Part shown: positions 1 through 9,522 of the stretch, piece by piece | Layout of the letters: each line of letters begins with the position of its first letter | Position numbering within the stretch: position 1 is the stretch's first letter | Assembly: GCA_025961275.1 (NCBI GenBank) | Contig: JAOQNJ010000001.1 | Coordinates: forward strand, 3,307,353-3,371,352 | Direction: 5' to 3' | DNA length: 64,000 nt | Origin: Providencia alcalifaciens | GTDB lineage: Bacteria; Pseudomonadota; Gammaproteobacteria; Enterobacterales; Enterobacteriaceae | Position numbers and translations under genes: made by a program | Notes under the pieces: model-generated | What the model was told of the DNA's origin: nothing | What the model saw: only the letters and a program-made list of their open reading frames with translations | The model's database searches: none

Positions 1-1
1 G

Positions 2-265
2 CCACATGTCATCCAGCCTTGGACATTAGAAAATCATATGCCGCCAAATGTCTATAACCGTGGTATTACAGAAGCCGAGGTTCGCAAGCATGGGGCGATA
101 TTACTTGGGAATAAATACGATGATTGTGCACATGAAAAGTTTGCTAAAGTGCGCAAATATTGGCCGCAATTCACTATCGAAAAAGAAGATGTAATTTATC
201 GTTCAGAACCGGATGCTAAACCAGAAACCATGTGTTTTGGGTTTATCGCGCCAGAGAAGTCCTAA
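2..265 (+). CDS. C-terminal part of an unidentified protein, cut by the window start
   Basis: The reading frame is open from the first bases of the window to the TAA at 263-265, so the ATG at 38 is probably internal and the gene starts upstream. About 87 residues are visible. They form a soluble, charged tail with no membrane segment or motif I can name. The gene converges on waaC, and the two are separated by a shared hairpin terminator. In related genomes LPS-assembly genes sit beside waaC, so an envelope or glycosyltransferase role is possible, but nothing in the sequence proves it. Confidence 0.6.
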   Translation, partial: PHVIQPWTLENHMPPNVYNRGITEAEVRKHGAILLGNKYDDCAHEKFAKVRKYWPQFTIEKEDVIYRSEPDAKPETMCFGFIAPEKS

Positions 266-268
266 TCA

Positions 269-307
269 AAAAAACGGCTAACTAATACAGTTAGCCATTT
301 TTTTATA
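269..307. terminator. Bidirectional intrinsic terminator
   Basis: A 7-bp stem (ggctaac/gttagcc) is flanked by an A-run on the left and a T-run on the right. It therefore works as a terminator for the plus-strand gene ending at 265 and for waaC ending at 303 on the minus strand. Confidence 0.8.
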
Positions 308-1265
308 GGCAATTTTTTAACTGCTCAAAAACGTCGACTGGCGTGATGTGTGCCATCGTATTATCAGTCGATTTAATTTCGTGTTGTTCTTGCCCATATC
401 CACCAATCAGTCCGGGGTCTGTTGGTCCGAATAGAGTAAAGTTAGGTTTATCTAACGCCGCCGTTAAATGGCTGAGGCCAGTATCGACAGAGACAACCGC
501 TTTGGCATTCGCAATTTGCTGTGCGACTTCCGCTAAGGTAAGTTTTGGCAATACCTCGACAAAACCAAATCCATCAGCTAACCGCATCGCTCTTTGGTGC
601 TCATGTTCCGTACCCCAAGGTAACTTTATTTTTAAGCCACTTTCAGCCATCAGAGATATCAAACTACGCCAATGCTCTTCAGGCCAATGCTTATCGTCGC
701 GAGTTGTTGAATGCAGAAAGACCACATAATGACTATGTTGCTTGGCTGGTGTATGCAAAAAATGTTGCGCAATCGCATAGTCACCCTGATTGTTTGGGCG
801 TGCGTAACCTAGGCTATCAGCGAATAATTGACGAATGCGTTCAACGGCATGTTGCTGTTTGCTGATACGATAACAGCGATCGTAGAACAGGCTAGCGATA
901 GGCTCACGGATACTGCGGCGGTCATAGCCATGTTTTATTCCATGAGCAAGTCGAGTAACTAATAAAGCACTTTTCAGTAAACCTTGCGCATCAATAATCG
1001 CATCATATCGAGTTGCTTGTAATTGCTCGCGAAATGCCGCACGTTCGGCTCTGATCGGTGCAGAAAACCAATTTTTACGCCAACGTCTAATCGCTACTGG
1101 GATCACTTGATTAACCGCACTGTGCCATGTTGGGATCTGTGCAAAACCTTCTTCAACTACCCAATCAAATTGAATATTAGGTAGCGCTTGCTGAGCATCT
1201 GTTAATGCGGGTAGGGAATGTAATACATCCCCCATTGAAGATGTCTTCACTAAGAGTACGCGCAT
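303..1265 (-). CDS. waaC: Lipopolysaccharide heptosyltransferase I
   Basis: WaaC (RfaC) adds the first L-glycero-D-manno-heptose to Kdo2-lipid A on the inner face of the cytoplasmic membrane. The 320-residue length and the N-terminus MRVLLVKTSSMGDVLHSLPA match this GT9 family. Near the C-terminus the VSVDTGLSHLTAAL and FTLFGPTDP segments form the ADP-heptose binding region. The ATG overlaps the waaF stop by one base (TAATG), so the two genes are translationally coupled. Order rfaD-waaF-waaC is as in E. coli. Function is inferred from family and context and is well supported. Confidence 0.97.
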   Translation of the reverse strand: MRVLLVKTSSMGDVLHSLPALTDAQQALPNIQFDWVVEEGFAQIPTWHSAVNQVIPVAIRRWRKNWFSAPIRAERAAFREQLQATRYDAIIDAQGLLKSALLVTRLAHGIKHGYDRRSIREPIASLFYDRCYRISKQQHAVERIRQLFADSLGYARPNNQGDYAIAQHFLHTPAKQHSHYVVFLHSTTRDDKHWPEEHWRSLISLMAESGLKIKLPWGTEHEHQRAMRLADGFGFVEVLPKLTLAEVAQQIANAKAVVSVDTGLSHLTAALDKPNFTLFGPTDPGLIGGYGQEQHEIKSTDNTMAHITPVDVFEQLKNCL

Positions 1266-2311
1266 TAATCGATACCTATCTGTAAACGAGTCAATGCATC
1301 AATCACTAACTGGGGTTGGATATCGATCAAACTTTGGTGATAGCCACTCTCACCATCGCCTTTGCGGACTTTATGATAGCCGCTGATTAAGCGTATTACT
1401 TCCGCCTTATCAGATAATGGCGGGGTAAAATTAGGACTGCTTGGCCCATAGAGTGCCACAAGAGGCTTATCTAAGGCTGCCGCAACATGCATCAGCCCAG
1501 AATCATTACTCACGACCGCTTGGCAGCTACTAATCAGGTTTACCGCTTGTTCTAACGAAGTTTTTCCTGCGAGATTAGTACAATGTTTCCGTGCCGATTC
1601 CGTTAAGCTTTGGCGAATATCTTCACCTGCATCATGGTCTTTTTGTGAACCAAATAACAGGATTTGATAGTCTTTTTCACTGATCAATTGTTCTGCCAGC
1701 GTAGCATAGTGATAATGAGGCCAACGTTTTGCTGGCCCAAATTCTGCACCTGGGCAAAAACCAATAGTCGGGCGGGTATTATCAAGATTAAATGCGCTAA
1801 TCGCGTCAGTGACTTCTTGTTGATTGATGACTAATTTTGGCCAGAGAATAGGCTCAGGGATATCCGTTGCACTATGAATGTTTTGTTTATCATAAGCCAG
1901 TGCGACATAGCGTTGAACCATCAATGGAAATGCTGCTTTATCTAAGGTTCGGATATCGTTGAGTAATCCATAACGCATTTCACCGCGCCACCCGGTTCTT
2001 TTCGCTATTTTGGCAAACCAGGGGACTAAAGCAGATTTAAATGAATTGGGCAGGACAATTGCTTGGTCATATTTGTTTTCACGTAGGCTAATACCTAGCT
2101 TACGGCGCTCACCAATAGCCAGTGCACCATGGCCTAATGGCATTGGAATTGCTGCGTTTACCTCTGGCATTTTTGCCAATAAAGGTCGGCACCATTGTGG
2201 CGCCATCACATCAATCTGTGCTTGAGGATATTGTGCTTTTAACGTGCGATACAAGCTCTGTGACATCATCATATCCCCTACCCAAGAGGGGCCGATCACC
2301 AATATTTTCAT
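1265..2311 (-). CDS. waaF: ADP-heptose:LPS heptosyltransferase II
   Basis: WaaF (RfaF) adds the second heptose of the LPS inner core. The protein has 348 residues, the usual family length. It begins MKILVIGPSWVGDMMMSQSL and carries the GT9 C-terminal signature VVSNDSGLMHVAAAL followed by LVALYGPSSPNFTPPLS. It sits directly upstream of waaC with a one-base overlap. It lies about 250 bp downstream of rfaD, a longer gap than expected for a tight operon, and that gap contains a strong inverted repeat. It may still be co-transcribed with rfaD. Confidence 0.97.
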   Translation of the reverse strand: MKILVIGPSWVGDMMMSQSLYRTLKAQYPQAQIDVMAPQWCRPLLAKMPEVNAAIPMPLGHGALAIGERRKLGISLRENKYDQAIVLPNSFKSALVPWFAKIAKRTGWRGEMRYGLLNDIRTLDKAAFPLMVQRYVALAYDKQNIHSATDIPEPILWPKLVINQQEVTDAISAFNLDNTRPTIGFCPGAEFGPAKRWPHYHYATLAEQLISEKDYQILLFGSQKDHDAGEDIRQSLTESARKHCTNLAGKTSLEQAVNLISSCQAVVSNDSGLMHVAAALDKPLVALYGPSSPNFTPPLSDKAEVIRLISGYHKVRKGDGESGYHQSLIDIQPQLVIDALTRLQIGID

Positions 2312-2437
2312 AAAATTTGCACTAGGGTCTATTGACCTTTTAAGTTTATGTTTACCGCGATTGCTTAGTATAAGTTCTAAGATTGCGGCGCTAAATATTA
2401 GCGATGATATGAAGATATCAGTGCTAATCAGGATGTG

Positions 2438-2516
2438 TCTACTTCAAGTAGCATGGTTGTTGACTGTACTCAGCTGGAGAGGTTCTAGCCTAGTTATATT
2501 GGCTAGAAAACCTCTC
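2438..2516. repeat. Fragment of ERIC-like repeat next to a strong inverted repeat
   Basis: The 254-bp gap between rfaD and waaF holds a truncated ERIC-like left end (cttcaagtagcatggttgttgac, interrupted at the usual positions) at about 2440-2476. An almost perfect hairpin follows, with gagaggttctagcc at 2477-2490 pairing with the arm at 2501-2516 (one extra A in one arm). The hairpin has no clear T-run, so it may be an RNA-processing or partial termination site within the waa operon, or repeat debris. Confidence 0.55.
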
Positions 2517-2565
2517 GCGCTGATTAAACGATGTCAAAGATTGAATCTGAAAGAGTCTGGAGTTA

Positions 2566-3504
2566 TTAATCTTCTTTATTCAGCCATTGCATATATTCAG
2601 TAACACCTTCGGCAACTGTTTTAAATGGCGCTTTGTAGCCAGCTGCTCGTAATTTAGTCATGTCTGCTTGAGTAAAGCTTTGATAACGACCTTTGAGTTT
2701 TTCTGGGAATTCGATGTACTCAACGGACACATTTTTATCTTTGTGGAATTGAGTAACGGCATCTGCAACAGCTTGGAAAGATTCTGCTTCGCCAGTCCCG
2801 CAGTTAAAGATCCCCGACACATTATTTTGCCAGAACCATAAATTGACTGCGGCAACATCGCCAACATAAATGAAGTCACGACGGAAGGTTTCACTGCCTT
2901 GAAACAGTTTTGGATTTTGACCTTCATTGATTTGCGTATTCAGGTGGTAAGCGACGCTTGCCATGCTGCCTTTATGGTGCTCGCGCGGCCCATAGACGTT
3001 GAAGTAACGGAATCCACAGACTTGTGATTGTGCTTCAGGCAGAATATTACGCACATATTGGTCAAACTGGAATTTAGAGTAACCATAGACATTTAGAGGT
3101 TTTTCGAATTCGCGCTCTTCAATAAAATTATCACTACGGCCGCCGTAAGTCGCCGCTGAAGAAGCATAAAGAAATGGAATTTCACGCTCTAAACAAAAAT
3201 GTAGTAACTCTTTTGAAAATTGATAGTTGTTATCCATCATATACTTGCCATCCCATTCAGTGGTAGATGAGCAAGCACCTTCATGGAATACTGCGTCGAT
3301 ATCGCCAAAATCATCCCCTGCAATTACGCTGAGAATAAAATCTTCTTTATCAATGTAATCTGCAATATCGAGGTCAACAAGGTTGGAAAACTTAGTACCA
3401 TCTTTCAGGTTATCCACAACTAGGATATCAGTTCGGCCTGCGTCATTTAATGCTTTGATAATGTTGCTGCCAATAAAACCAGCTCCGCCAGTGACAATAA
3501 TCAT
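2566..3504 (-). CDS. rfaD: ADP-L-glycero-D-manno-heptose 6-epimerase
   Basis: RfaD (HldD, GmhD) converts ADP-D,D-heptose to ADP-L,D-heptose, the donor used by WaaC and WaaF encoded just downstream. The protein is an extended short-chain dehydrogenase. It has the NAD(P) loop [15 protein letters not shown] at the N-terminus, an SSAATYGG segment and the catalytic Tyr-x3-Lys in [11 protein letters not shown] placed the start at the ATG at 3504 (312 residues) rather than 60 bases upstream. It gives the conserved family N-terminus and has a GAGG ribosome site about 8 bases before it. Confidence 0.97.
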   Translation of the reverse strand: MIIVTGGAGFIGSNIIKALNDAGRTDILVVDNLKDGTKFSNLVDLDIADYIDKEDFILSVIAGDDFGDIDAVFHEGACSSTTEWDGKYMMDNNYQFSKELLHFCLEREIPFLYASSAATYGGRSDNFIEEREFEKPLNVYGYSKFQFDQYVRNILPEAQSQVCGFRYFNVYGPREHHKGSMASVAYHLNTQINEGQNPKLFQGSETFRRDFIYVGDVAAVNLWFWQNNVSGIFNCGTGEAESFQAVADAVTQFHKDKNVSVEYIEFPEKLKGRYQSFTQADMTKLRAAGYKAPFKTVAEGVTEYMQWLNKED

Positions 3505-3734
3505 CGGGCATACCTCAAGTGGGTTAAGTACAAAATGAATATGAATTATTTTGCATAATAACATTTCTCAACGCTGACGACAGCATAAGTGACAGACAAA
3601 CATCCTCAAGACTTTCTTTTTATAGGGCAATGATCGTGATCTTGGCTGCAAACTTGACTTATTTATGCTGCGTCAGTCGCTAGTTATAGTGTCTATTATT
3701 AAACTGAAAAGTAGTCCAATAATAGGAATAAATC
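3505..3734. promoter_or_regulatory. Divergent promoter region of rfaD and kbl
   Basis: This is a 230-bp non-coding interval between divergently transcribed rfaD (minus) and kbl (plus), so it must hold both promoters. A TAATAGGAA stretch just before the kbl ATG supplies its ribosome site. I see no operator that I can name with confidence. Confidence 0.5.
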
Positions 3735-4931
3735 ATGTCAACGCAATTTTATCAGCAGATTAATCAGCAATTAGAACAAACAGAAGCGGCAGGGTTGTTT
3801 AAACGTGAGCGCATTATCACCTCTTCGCAGGATGCGGATATTGAAATTGTCGGTGGTAAGAAAGTCGTTAACTTTTGTGCGAATAATTATCTTGGTTTAG
3901 CCAATCATCCCGATTTAATTAATGCAGCAAAACAGGGAATGGATAGCCATGGTTTTGGTATGGCTTCAGTACGTTTTATTTGTGGTACGCAAGATAATCA
4001 TAAAATTCTCGAAAAAAAACTAGCTGACTTTCTAGGAATGGAAGATGCAATCCTCTATTCCTCCTGTTTTGATGCTAATGGTGGGTTATTTGAAACCTTG
4101 TTAGGCCCCGAAGATGCGGTGATCTCTGATGCATTAAACCACGCATCAATCATTGATGGGGTGCGTTTGTGTAAGGCAAAACGTTATCGTTATCCCAATA
4201 ATGATATGGCAGAGCTAAAAACTTGCCTTGAAGATGCCAAAGCAGCCGGAGCGCGCCATATATTGATTGCGACTGATGGCGTTTTTTCGATGGATGGGGT
4301 GATTGCGGATCTTAACGCTATTTGTGATTTGGCAGATGAGTATCAAGCACTTGTTATGGTTGATGATTCTCATGCTGTGGGTTTTGTCGGTAAAAATGGT
4401 CGTGGTACCCATGAATATTGCGATGTCATGGGGCGCATTGACATTATCACGGGCACTTTAGGTAAAGCACTTGGTGGTGCGTCTGGTGGATATACCGCAG
4501 CTAAAAAAGAAGTCGTTGAATGGTTACGTCAGCGTTCTCGCCCTTACTTATTTTCAAATTCACTCGCTCCAGCCATTGTTTCAGCATCAATTAAAGTGAT
4601 CGATATGATGAGCCAAGGTGATGAGCGACGAGCCCATTTATGGCATAACGCCGCATTATTTCGCGAAAAAATGTCTGCCGCGGGTTTTACATTAGCGGGT
4701 GCTGATCACGCCATTATCCCGGTTATGTTGGGGGATGCGGCTCTAGCACAAAAATTTGCAAACGAACTCCTTGAAGAAGGCATCTATGTCACTGGCTTCT
4801 TTTACCCTGTAGTCCCTCAAGGGCAGGCGCGCATTCGCACGCAAATGTCTGCCGCTCATAGTGAAGAAGATATTTTGCATGTCGTTGACGCATTCACCCG
4901 CATTGGCAAAAAACTAAATGTTATTTCTTAA
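3735..4931 (+). CDS. kbl: 2-amino-3-ketobutyrate coenzyme A ligase (glycine C-acetyltransferase)
   Basis: Kbl cleaves 2-amino-3-ketobutyrate with CoA to glycine and acetyl-CoA, the second step of threonine degradation. The 398-residue protein is a PLP-dependent alpha-oxoamine synthase. [14 protein letters not shown] lies near the N-terminus. [16 protein letters not shown] binds the cofactor. The PLP lysine is in [15 protein letters not shown], at about residue 245. tdh follows 22 bases downstream in the same direction, forming the usual kbl-tdh operon that converts threonine to glycine and acetyl-CoA. Confidence 0.97.
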   Translation: MSTQFYQQINQQLEQTEAAGLFKRERIITSSQDADIEIVGGKKVVNFCANNYLGLANHPDLINAAKQGMDSHGFGMASVRFICGTQDNHKILEKKLADFLGMEDAILYSSCFDANGGLFETLLGPEDAVISDALNHASIIDGVRLCKAKRYRYPNNDMAELKTCLEDAKAAGARHILIATDGVFSMDGVIADLNAICDLADEYQALVMVDDSHAVGFVGKNGRGTHEYCDVMGRIDIITGTLGKALGGASGGYTAAKKEVVEWLRQRSRPYLFSNSLAPAIVSASIKVIDMMSQGDERRAHLWHNAALFREKMSAAGFTLAGADHAIIPVMLGDAALAQKFANELLEEGIYVTGFFYPVVPQGQARIRTQMSAAHSEEDILHVVDAFTRIGKKLNVIS

Positions 4932-4953
4932 AATAATTAAATAAGGCCGCACT

Positions 4954-5979
4954 ATGAAAGCACTGTCTAAATTAAAAGCAGAAACGGGTATATGGATGAC
5001 AGATGTTCCGAAGCCGGAACTTGGGCACAATGATGTGATGATTAAAATTCGTAAGACAGCAATTTGTGGTACGGATGTCCATATCTATAACTGGGATGAA
5101 TGGTCACAGAAGACTATCCCAGTCCCCATGGTAGTTGGTCACGAATATATTGGCGAAATTGTTGAAATTGGACAGGAAGTTAAAGGGTTTAAAATAGGCG
5201 ATAGAGTGTCAGGGGAAGGGCATATCACCTGCGGATATTGTCGTAACTGCCGTGGTGGTCGAACACATCTATGCCGAAATACGGTCGGTGTTGGTGTCAA
5301 CCGAACGGGTTGTTTTGCTGAATATCTTGTCATTCCTGCTTTTAATGCCTTTAAAATCCCCGATAATATTCCAGACGATATTGCAGCCATCTTCGATCCC
5401 TTTGGCAATGCGGTGCATACCGCACTTTCTTTTGATTTAGTGGGTGAAGATGTGCTGATTTTGGGCGCAGGACCTATTGGTATTATGGCTGCTGCGATTT
5501 GTCGTCATGTTGGTGCTCGACATGTTGTGATCACTGATATTAATGATTATCGCCTTGATCTAGCGAAACAAATGGGCGTCACGCGCGCGGTGAATGTTAG
5601 CCGTGAAAATCTCAAGGATGTGATGCGTGAGCTAGATATGAAGGAAGGCTTTGATGTGGCTTTAGAGATGTCAGGAGCTCCAGCTGCTTTTGATACTATG
5701 CTGGATACACTGAATTATGGTGGTCGTATTGCTCTGTTAGGTATTCCATCATCTCAAATAGCGATAGATTGGGGAAAAGTCATCTTTAAAGGGTTATTTA
5801 TCAAAGGGATCTACGGTAGAGAAATGTTTGAAACCTGGTATAAAATGGTTGCATTGATTGAATCAGGCTTAGATCTTTCACCGATTATAACTCACAAATT
5901 CTCTATCGATGAATTTCAAAAAGGGTTCGATGTCATGCGCTCAGGTCAATCGGGCAAGGTGATATTGAACTGGGATTAA
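4954..5979 (+). CDS. tdh: L-threonine 3-dehydrogenase
   Basis: Tdh oxidises L-threonine to 2-amino-3-ketobutyrate with NAD+, feeding Kbl encoded just upstream. The 341-residue protein is a zinc-dependent medium-chain dehydrogenase. The catalytic zinc Cys is in [15 protein letters not shown] and the [12 protein letters not shown] signature follows. The four-cysteine structural zinc loop is in [15 protein letters not shown], and the Rossmann glycine motif is [11 protein letters not shown] near residue 175. A hairpin follows 46 bases after the stop. Confidence 0.97.
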   Translation: MKALSKLKAETGIWMTDVPKPELGHNDVMIKIRKTAICGTDVHIYNWDEWSQKTIPVPMVVGHEYIGEIVEIGQEVKGFKIGDRVSGEGHITCGYCRNCRGGRTHLCRNTVGVGVNRTGCFAEYLVIPAFNAFKIPDNIPDDIAAIFDPFGNAVHTALSFDLVGEDVLILGAGPIGIMAAAICRHVGARHVVITDINDYRLDLAKQMGVTRAVNVSRENLKDVMRELDMKEGFDVALEMSGAPAAFDTMLDTLNYGGRIALLGIPSSQIAIDWGKVIFKGLFIKGIYGREMFETWYKMVALIESGLDLSPIITHKFSIDEFQKGFDVMRSGQSGKVILNWD

Positions 5980-6025
5980 TTCGTAGCCGTAATACGTCAA
6001 TTTGTTTTGGCTGAGCAAGCAATTA

Positions 6026-6053
6026 CCCGAATCACATAATGATGTGATTCGGG
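6026..6053. terminator. Hairpin between tdh and the AraD-like gene
   Basis: There is a perfect 12-bp stem (cccgaatcacat paired with atgtgattcggg) with a 4-base loop, in the gap between convergent genes. The following sequence is T-rich but not an uninterrupted run. A bidirectional terminator is the simplest reading. Confidence 0.7.
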
Positions 6054-6104
6054 ATAATGTTGTTTTATCGCCTAATTACAGCTCAAATTATTTAAGATAT
6101 TTAT

Positions 6105-6803
6105 CTATATTTGCCCATAGTAAGCATTCTTACCATGCTTACGTAAGAAATGCTTATCAAGTAGTTCTTGTTGCATGACACCAACTTGCGGAACTAATTG
6201 GCGAGTATGAAGATTCATATAGGCAATTTCTTCAAGTACAACCGCATTATGCACTGCATTATCTGGACTTGACCCCCATGCAAAAGGCCCGTGGCTATTA
6301 ACTAAAACTGCAGGAATATCTTTTGCAGAAATACCTTTTTCTTTAAAGGTTTTAATAATGACGTTACCGGTTTCTCTTTCATAATTAGATGCGATTTCAC
6401 TTTCGGTCATTTTACGAGTACAAGGGATCTCACCATAAAAATAGTCTGCATGGGTTGTGCCAAGTGCGCTTAAAGGTAGGCCCGCTTGAGCCCAGATAGT
6501 GGCATGACGTGAGTGAGTGTGTACTATTCCACCAATTTCAGGGAATGCAAGATACAGAGCGATATGAGTGTCAGTATCGGATGATGGTTTATATTTTCCT
6601 TCTATAACATCACCAGTACTAAGAGCAACTACAACCATATCTTCTGCTTTCATGGTTTCATACTCAACACCGGACGGCTTGATCACTATCAAACCACTTT
6701 CTCTATCAATGCCGCTAACGTTACCCCATGTGAATGTAACTAGATTGTGTTTTGGTAATGCAAGGTTTGCATCGAAGACTTGTTGTTTGAGCTTTTCGAG
6801 CAT
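6105..6803 (-). CDS. L-ribulose-5-phosphate 4-epimerase (AraD/UlaF/SgbE family)
   Basis: The enzyme interconverts L-ribulose 5-phosphate and D-xylulose 5-phosphate by retro-aldol chemistry in the class II aldolase fold. The 232-residue length is normal. [21 protein letters not shown] is the phosphate-binding region near the N-terminus. [14 protein letters not shown] holds two zinc-binding histidines at about residues 95 and 97, and [10 protein letters not shown] holds the third. It is divergent from the DeoR-type regulator and the sugar operon, so it probably provides the last step of that pathway. Sequence alone does not separate AraD, UlaF and SgbE. Confidence 0.92.
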   Translation of the reverse strand: MLEKLKQQVFDANLALPKHNLVTFTWGNVSGIDRESGLIVIKPSGVEYETMKAEDMVVVALSTGDVIEGKYKPSSDTDTHIALYLAFPEIGGIVHTHSRHATIWAQAGLPLSALGTTHADYFYGEIPCTRKMTESEIASNYERETGNVIIKTFKEKGISAKDIPAVLVNSHGPFAWGSSPDNAVHNAVVLEEIAYMNLHTRQLVPQVGVMQQELLDKHFLRKHGKNAYYGQI

Positions 6804-7259
6804 TTCAGCCCCCTGATTTTAAAATTCATTTAAATATCAATAACAAAAATTCATTTAATTATGCAGTTTCTGTTTGTTGACGACCAATGTCGTATTGCTA
6901 AGGTAAACAGATTTTGCTTATTTAAAAAGCTCGCTTCTTTACAATTATGTAACAAACACTCGTAACTCGATCGTATTCGGTCATCTTTGGTCATAAAACA
7001 TCAATCTCAGGGTGGGGAATGGTGACCGATTAAGACTGATTTTTTTATTTCAAAAAAATATGATTGGCTGAATAGCGGCGTTTAAGTGATGAGTGTCACT
7101 TGAACTAATGTAATCAATGAGGTCTATTACATATAATTAATGATCATAGTCACTATAAAAATGTTTATTTTTTTCGAGCTAAGATTACTTGAATCTAATC
7201 ACGACAAAAAAAAAGGAATATGGGCAGAATAAATATCGTGGAAGGAATAGGAGTTAGAT
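6804..7259. promoter_or_regulatory. Divergent control region of the pentose island
   Basis: This is a 456-bp non-coding gap between the AraD-like gene (minus) and the DeoR-type regulator (plus). It contains a CRP-like site at 7084-7101 and AT-rich stretches that could hold promoters for both directions. The operator of the DeoR protein is likely here, but I cannot point to it. The regulator has a good ribosome site, AGGAATAGGAG, just before its ATG. Confidence 0.5.
7084..7101. promoter_or_regulatory. Candidate CRP binding site
   Basis: aagtga-N6-tcactt is a perfect two-fold symmetric site matching the GTGA-N6-TCAC core of CRP operators. Its place in the control region of a sugar-catabolic island fits cAMP-CRP activation. 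This is a motif match only. Confidence 0.5.
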
Positions 7260-8072
7260 ATGCTGCAAGCCGAACGCCATAAATTAATTTGTTCTCATAT
7301 ATCTCAAAATGGTTCGGCATTAGTGCGTGATTTATCTCAGCTATGCCAAGTTTCACAAGAAACAATTCGTCGAGATTTAACTATACTTAATCGTGAAAAT
7401 AAAATTATTCGTAGCTTTGGTGGTGCCGTTGCTATTGACCAAGAAAATATCCCGACGCTGAATGTTGTGCCATCTTCGGTCAAACTCAGTCAAATGGTTG
7501 ATGGTGCAGATTCATTTCGTAAAAGAACTGAAGAACACCCCGATGCGAAAATGAAAATTTCCAAGGTAGCGCTTAAATTTATTCAACCCGGCGACTGTAT
7601 TATGTTAGATAACAGCAGTACTTGCTGGTTTTTAGCCAGACAAATACCGGATATTGATATTACTGTTGTAACAAACTCGGTCAAAATTATACAAGCCTTA
7701 GCTTGTCGTGACAGAGTCCGAGTAATTGGTATCGGTGGAGAATATTCAGAGCGTCATGACGATTTTCATGGCCCTATTGCCGAAAGTATTATTCGTAGCT
7801 TTCAGATAAAAACATTATTTTTATCTTGCCAAGGATTTAATGTCGAAAATGGTATTCGCGATGGGAGCGAAATAAATTCAAAGTTAAAGAATATTATGTT
7901 GCAGGTATCTGAAAATAAAGTTTTACTTGCAGATAATAGTAAATTAGGGAAATATGCCTTTAGTCAAGTTTGTACTTTTGATGATATAAATATATTAATC
8001 ACAAATAAGCTTAATGATAAAAAACTTAATGCTAATTTTCCTAATTTAAATATTATTGAGTGTGATAAATAA
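7260..8072 (+). CDS. DeoR-family transcriptional regulator
   Basis: The 270-residue protein has an N-terminal winged helix-turn-helix of DeoR type. CQVSQETIRRDLTILNRENK at about residues 28-47 is the recognition region, followed by IIRSFGGAVAI. The rest is a DeoRC sugar-phosphate sensor domain with the ADNSKLGKYAF motif near the C-terminus. Such proteins repress sugar operons and release DNA when a phosphorylated sugar binds. Flanked by the 4-epimerase and the transport operon, it is very probably their local repressor. The exact inducer is unknown. Confidence 0.93.
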   Translation: MLQAERHKLICSHISQNGSALVRDLSQLCQVSQETIRRDLTILNRENKIIRSFGGAVAIDQENIPTLNVVPSSVKLSQMVDGADSFRKRTEEHPDAKMKISKVALKFIQPGDCIMLDNSSTCWFLARQIPDIDITVVTNSVKIIQALACRDRVRVIGIGGEYSERHDDFHGPIAESIIRSFQIKTLFLSCQGFNVENGIRDGSEINSKLKNIMLQVSENKVLLADNSKLGKYAFSQVCTFDDINILITNKLNDKKLNANFPNLNIIECDK

Positions 8073-8229
8073 TGTTTAAATTAAAATGTTGTTGCAATAA
8101 ATCAGTAAAATAATGTCGTTGTAATTACTATTATTAAATAACCTTATTAATTAAATATCTGTATTAAATTAATGCAGGGATATTCGCTATTCTAAATTTA
8201 AAATAATACTGTATTGATGAGATAGCTCT

Positions 8230-8259
8230 ATATCCAACATCATTCAAGATGGCGGATAT
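8230..8259 (+). promoter_or_regulatory. Inverted repeat upstream of the binding-protein gene
   Basis: An atatcc/ggatat arm pair encloses a nested catc/gatg pair, about 35 bases before the start of the periplasmic binding protein gene. It could be the DeoR-type operator or a leader hairpin. The 220-bp gap around it probably contains the operon promoter. No direct evidence separates these options. Confidence 0.4.
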
Positions 8260-8292
8260 ATTTAATCTCCACCTACACTAAGGAATACAACT

Positions 8293-9291
8293 ATGAACAT
8301 GAAGAAGTTAGTTTTACCTTGCTTAATGAGTGTTGCACTATTTTCAAATGTCGCGATGGCTGAATCACAAAAAGCACAAAAACCTTTTACGATGGGCGTT
8401 GTAGTAAAAGTGGGTGGTATTCCTTGGTTTAATGTTATGGAACAAGGCATCACTGAAGAAGGCAAAAAATTGGGAGTGAATGCATTTCAAGTCGGTCCAA
8501 CAACTGCTGATCCTGCCGAGCAAGTTCGTGCTATTGAAGATTTAATTGCTAAAAAAGTCGATGTTATCGGTGTTGTTCCTAATGATGCAAAGGTACTTGA
8601 GCCAGTACTAAAACGCGCCCAAGAGGCTGGTATTAAAGTGATTACACATGAATCACCTAATCAGCAAAATGCAGATTGGGATTTCGAATTGCTGGATACC
8701 CAAAGTATGGGCGCTAACCATATGAAAGATATGGCTGCATGTATGGGTGGTGAAGGTAAATATGCCATGTTCGTGGGTAGCTTAACCGTTCCTCTCGTTA
8801 ATGAATGGGCTGACGCCGCAATTGCTTATCAAAAAGCTAATTATCCAAAAATGCAGATGGTTGATGACCGCTTTGGTGTTGCAGAATCTGTTGATGATTC
8901 AATGCGTACCGCTAATGACCTGTTATCAAAGCATAAAGATCTGAAAGGTATTATGTCATTTGGCTCACAAGGCCCAATTGGTGCTGGTCGTGCTATAGAC
9001 AAACGCCGTAAAAATGATACCACTTGCGTATTTGGCACCTTTACCCCAGGCCAAGGTATTAAATTACTCGAAAAAGGTGCAATTGATGGTGGCTATATTT
9101 CTAACCCGAAAGTGGCTGGGCAAGTTTTCGTCCAAGTCGCAACAGCCATGATGAACGGTGAAGAAATTAAAGATGGCGTGTCCATTGGTGATATGGGGCA
9201 AATCAAAATCAGCGGCAACACTATTTTAAGTGACAATCCGGTTGAACTGAATATTGAAAACACCAAAAAATTGGTTGAAGTCGGTTTGTAA
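8293..9291 (+). CDS. Periplasmic sugar-binding protein of an ABC transporter
   Basis: The 332-residue protein belongs to the ribose/LsrB/RhaS-like periplasmic binding proteins (Peripla_BP_4 type). A signal peptide covers the first 23 residues and ends in VAMA before ES. The mature part opens with the typical TMGVVVKVGGIPWFNVMEQG, and DPAEQVRAIEDLIAKKVDVI follows. It binds the sugar in the periplasm and delivers it to the permeases encoded downstream. The kinase and epimerases of the island suggest an L-pentulose or related pentose as ligand (inference). The start has AAGGAA upstream. Confidence 0.92.
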   Translation: MNMKKLVLPCLMSVALFSNVAMAESQKAQKPFTMGVVVKVGGIPWFNVMEQGITEEGKKLGVNAFQVGPTTADPAEQVRAIEDLIAKKVDVIGVVPNDAKVLEPVLKRAQEAGIKVITHESPNQQNADWDFELLDTQSMGANHMKDMAACMGGEGKYAMFVGSLTVPLVNEWADAAIAYQKANYPKMQMVDDRFGVAESVDDSMRTANDLLSKHKDLKGIMSFGSQGPIGAGRAIDKRRKNDTTCVFGTFTPGQGIKLLEKGAIDGGYISNPKVAGQVFVQVATAMMNGEEIKDGVSIGDMGQIKISGNTILSDNPVELNIENTKKLVEVGL

Positions 9292-9349
9292 TTAATTGCT
9301 ATCAAAATGATTGTTATAACAAAAACTAAAAATTAGCCAAAATTTAATC

Positions 9350-9470
9350 TTATGTTCTAACTAGTTCGAGCTGTAGCTAGGCGACAAATGAATGAGCTTT
9401 TAGGTGCGCAGATAACTGTGTGATAAGGGCGAGTAAAGGTAGTCAACAATGCTATAGCTCGAACAATGAA
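9350..9470 (-). repeat. ERIC-like repeat inside the sugar operon
   Basis: This reads as the reverse orientation of the ERIC-like element best seen at 18636-18764. It has the ggcgacaaatgaa block, a degenerate cagataactgtgtga block and the gtagtcaacaatgc block in the same order and spacing. It lies between the binding-protein gene and the ATPase gene, so it would be transcribed as a long hairpin in the operon mRNA. Confidence 0.7.
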
Positions 9471-9522
9471 GAACAAGCCAACACCATTTTTATTATTATT
9501 CATTGTGGTAGGAACTGTACTT

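Noticed and set aside
3505-3564. Longer N-terminus for rfaD
   Set aside because: The conserved NAD loop begins at the ATG at 3504, which has its own ribosome site.
9466-9522. Upstream in-frame start of the sugar ABC ATPase
   Set aside because: The extension comes from the edge of an ERIC-like repeat and adds a hydrophobic tail unlike the family. The ATG at 9523 has a ribosome site.
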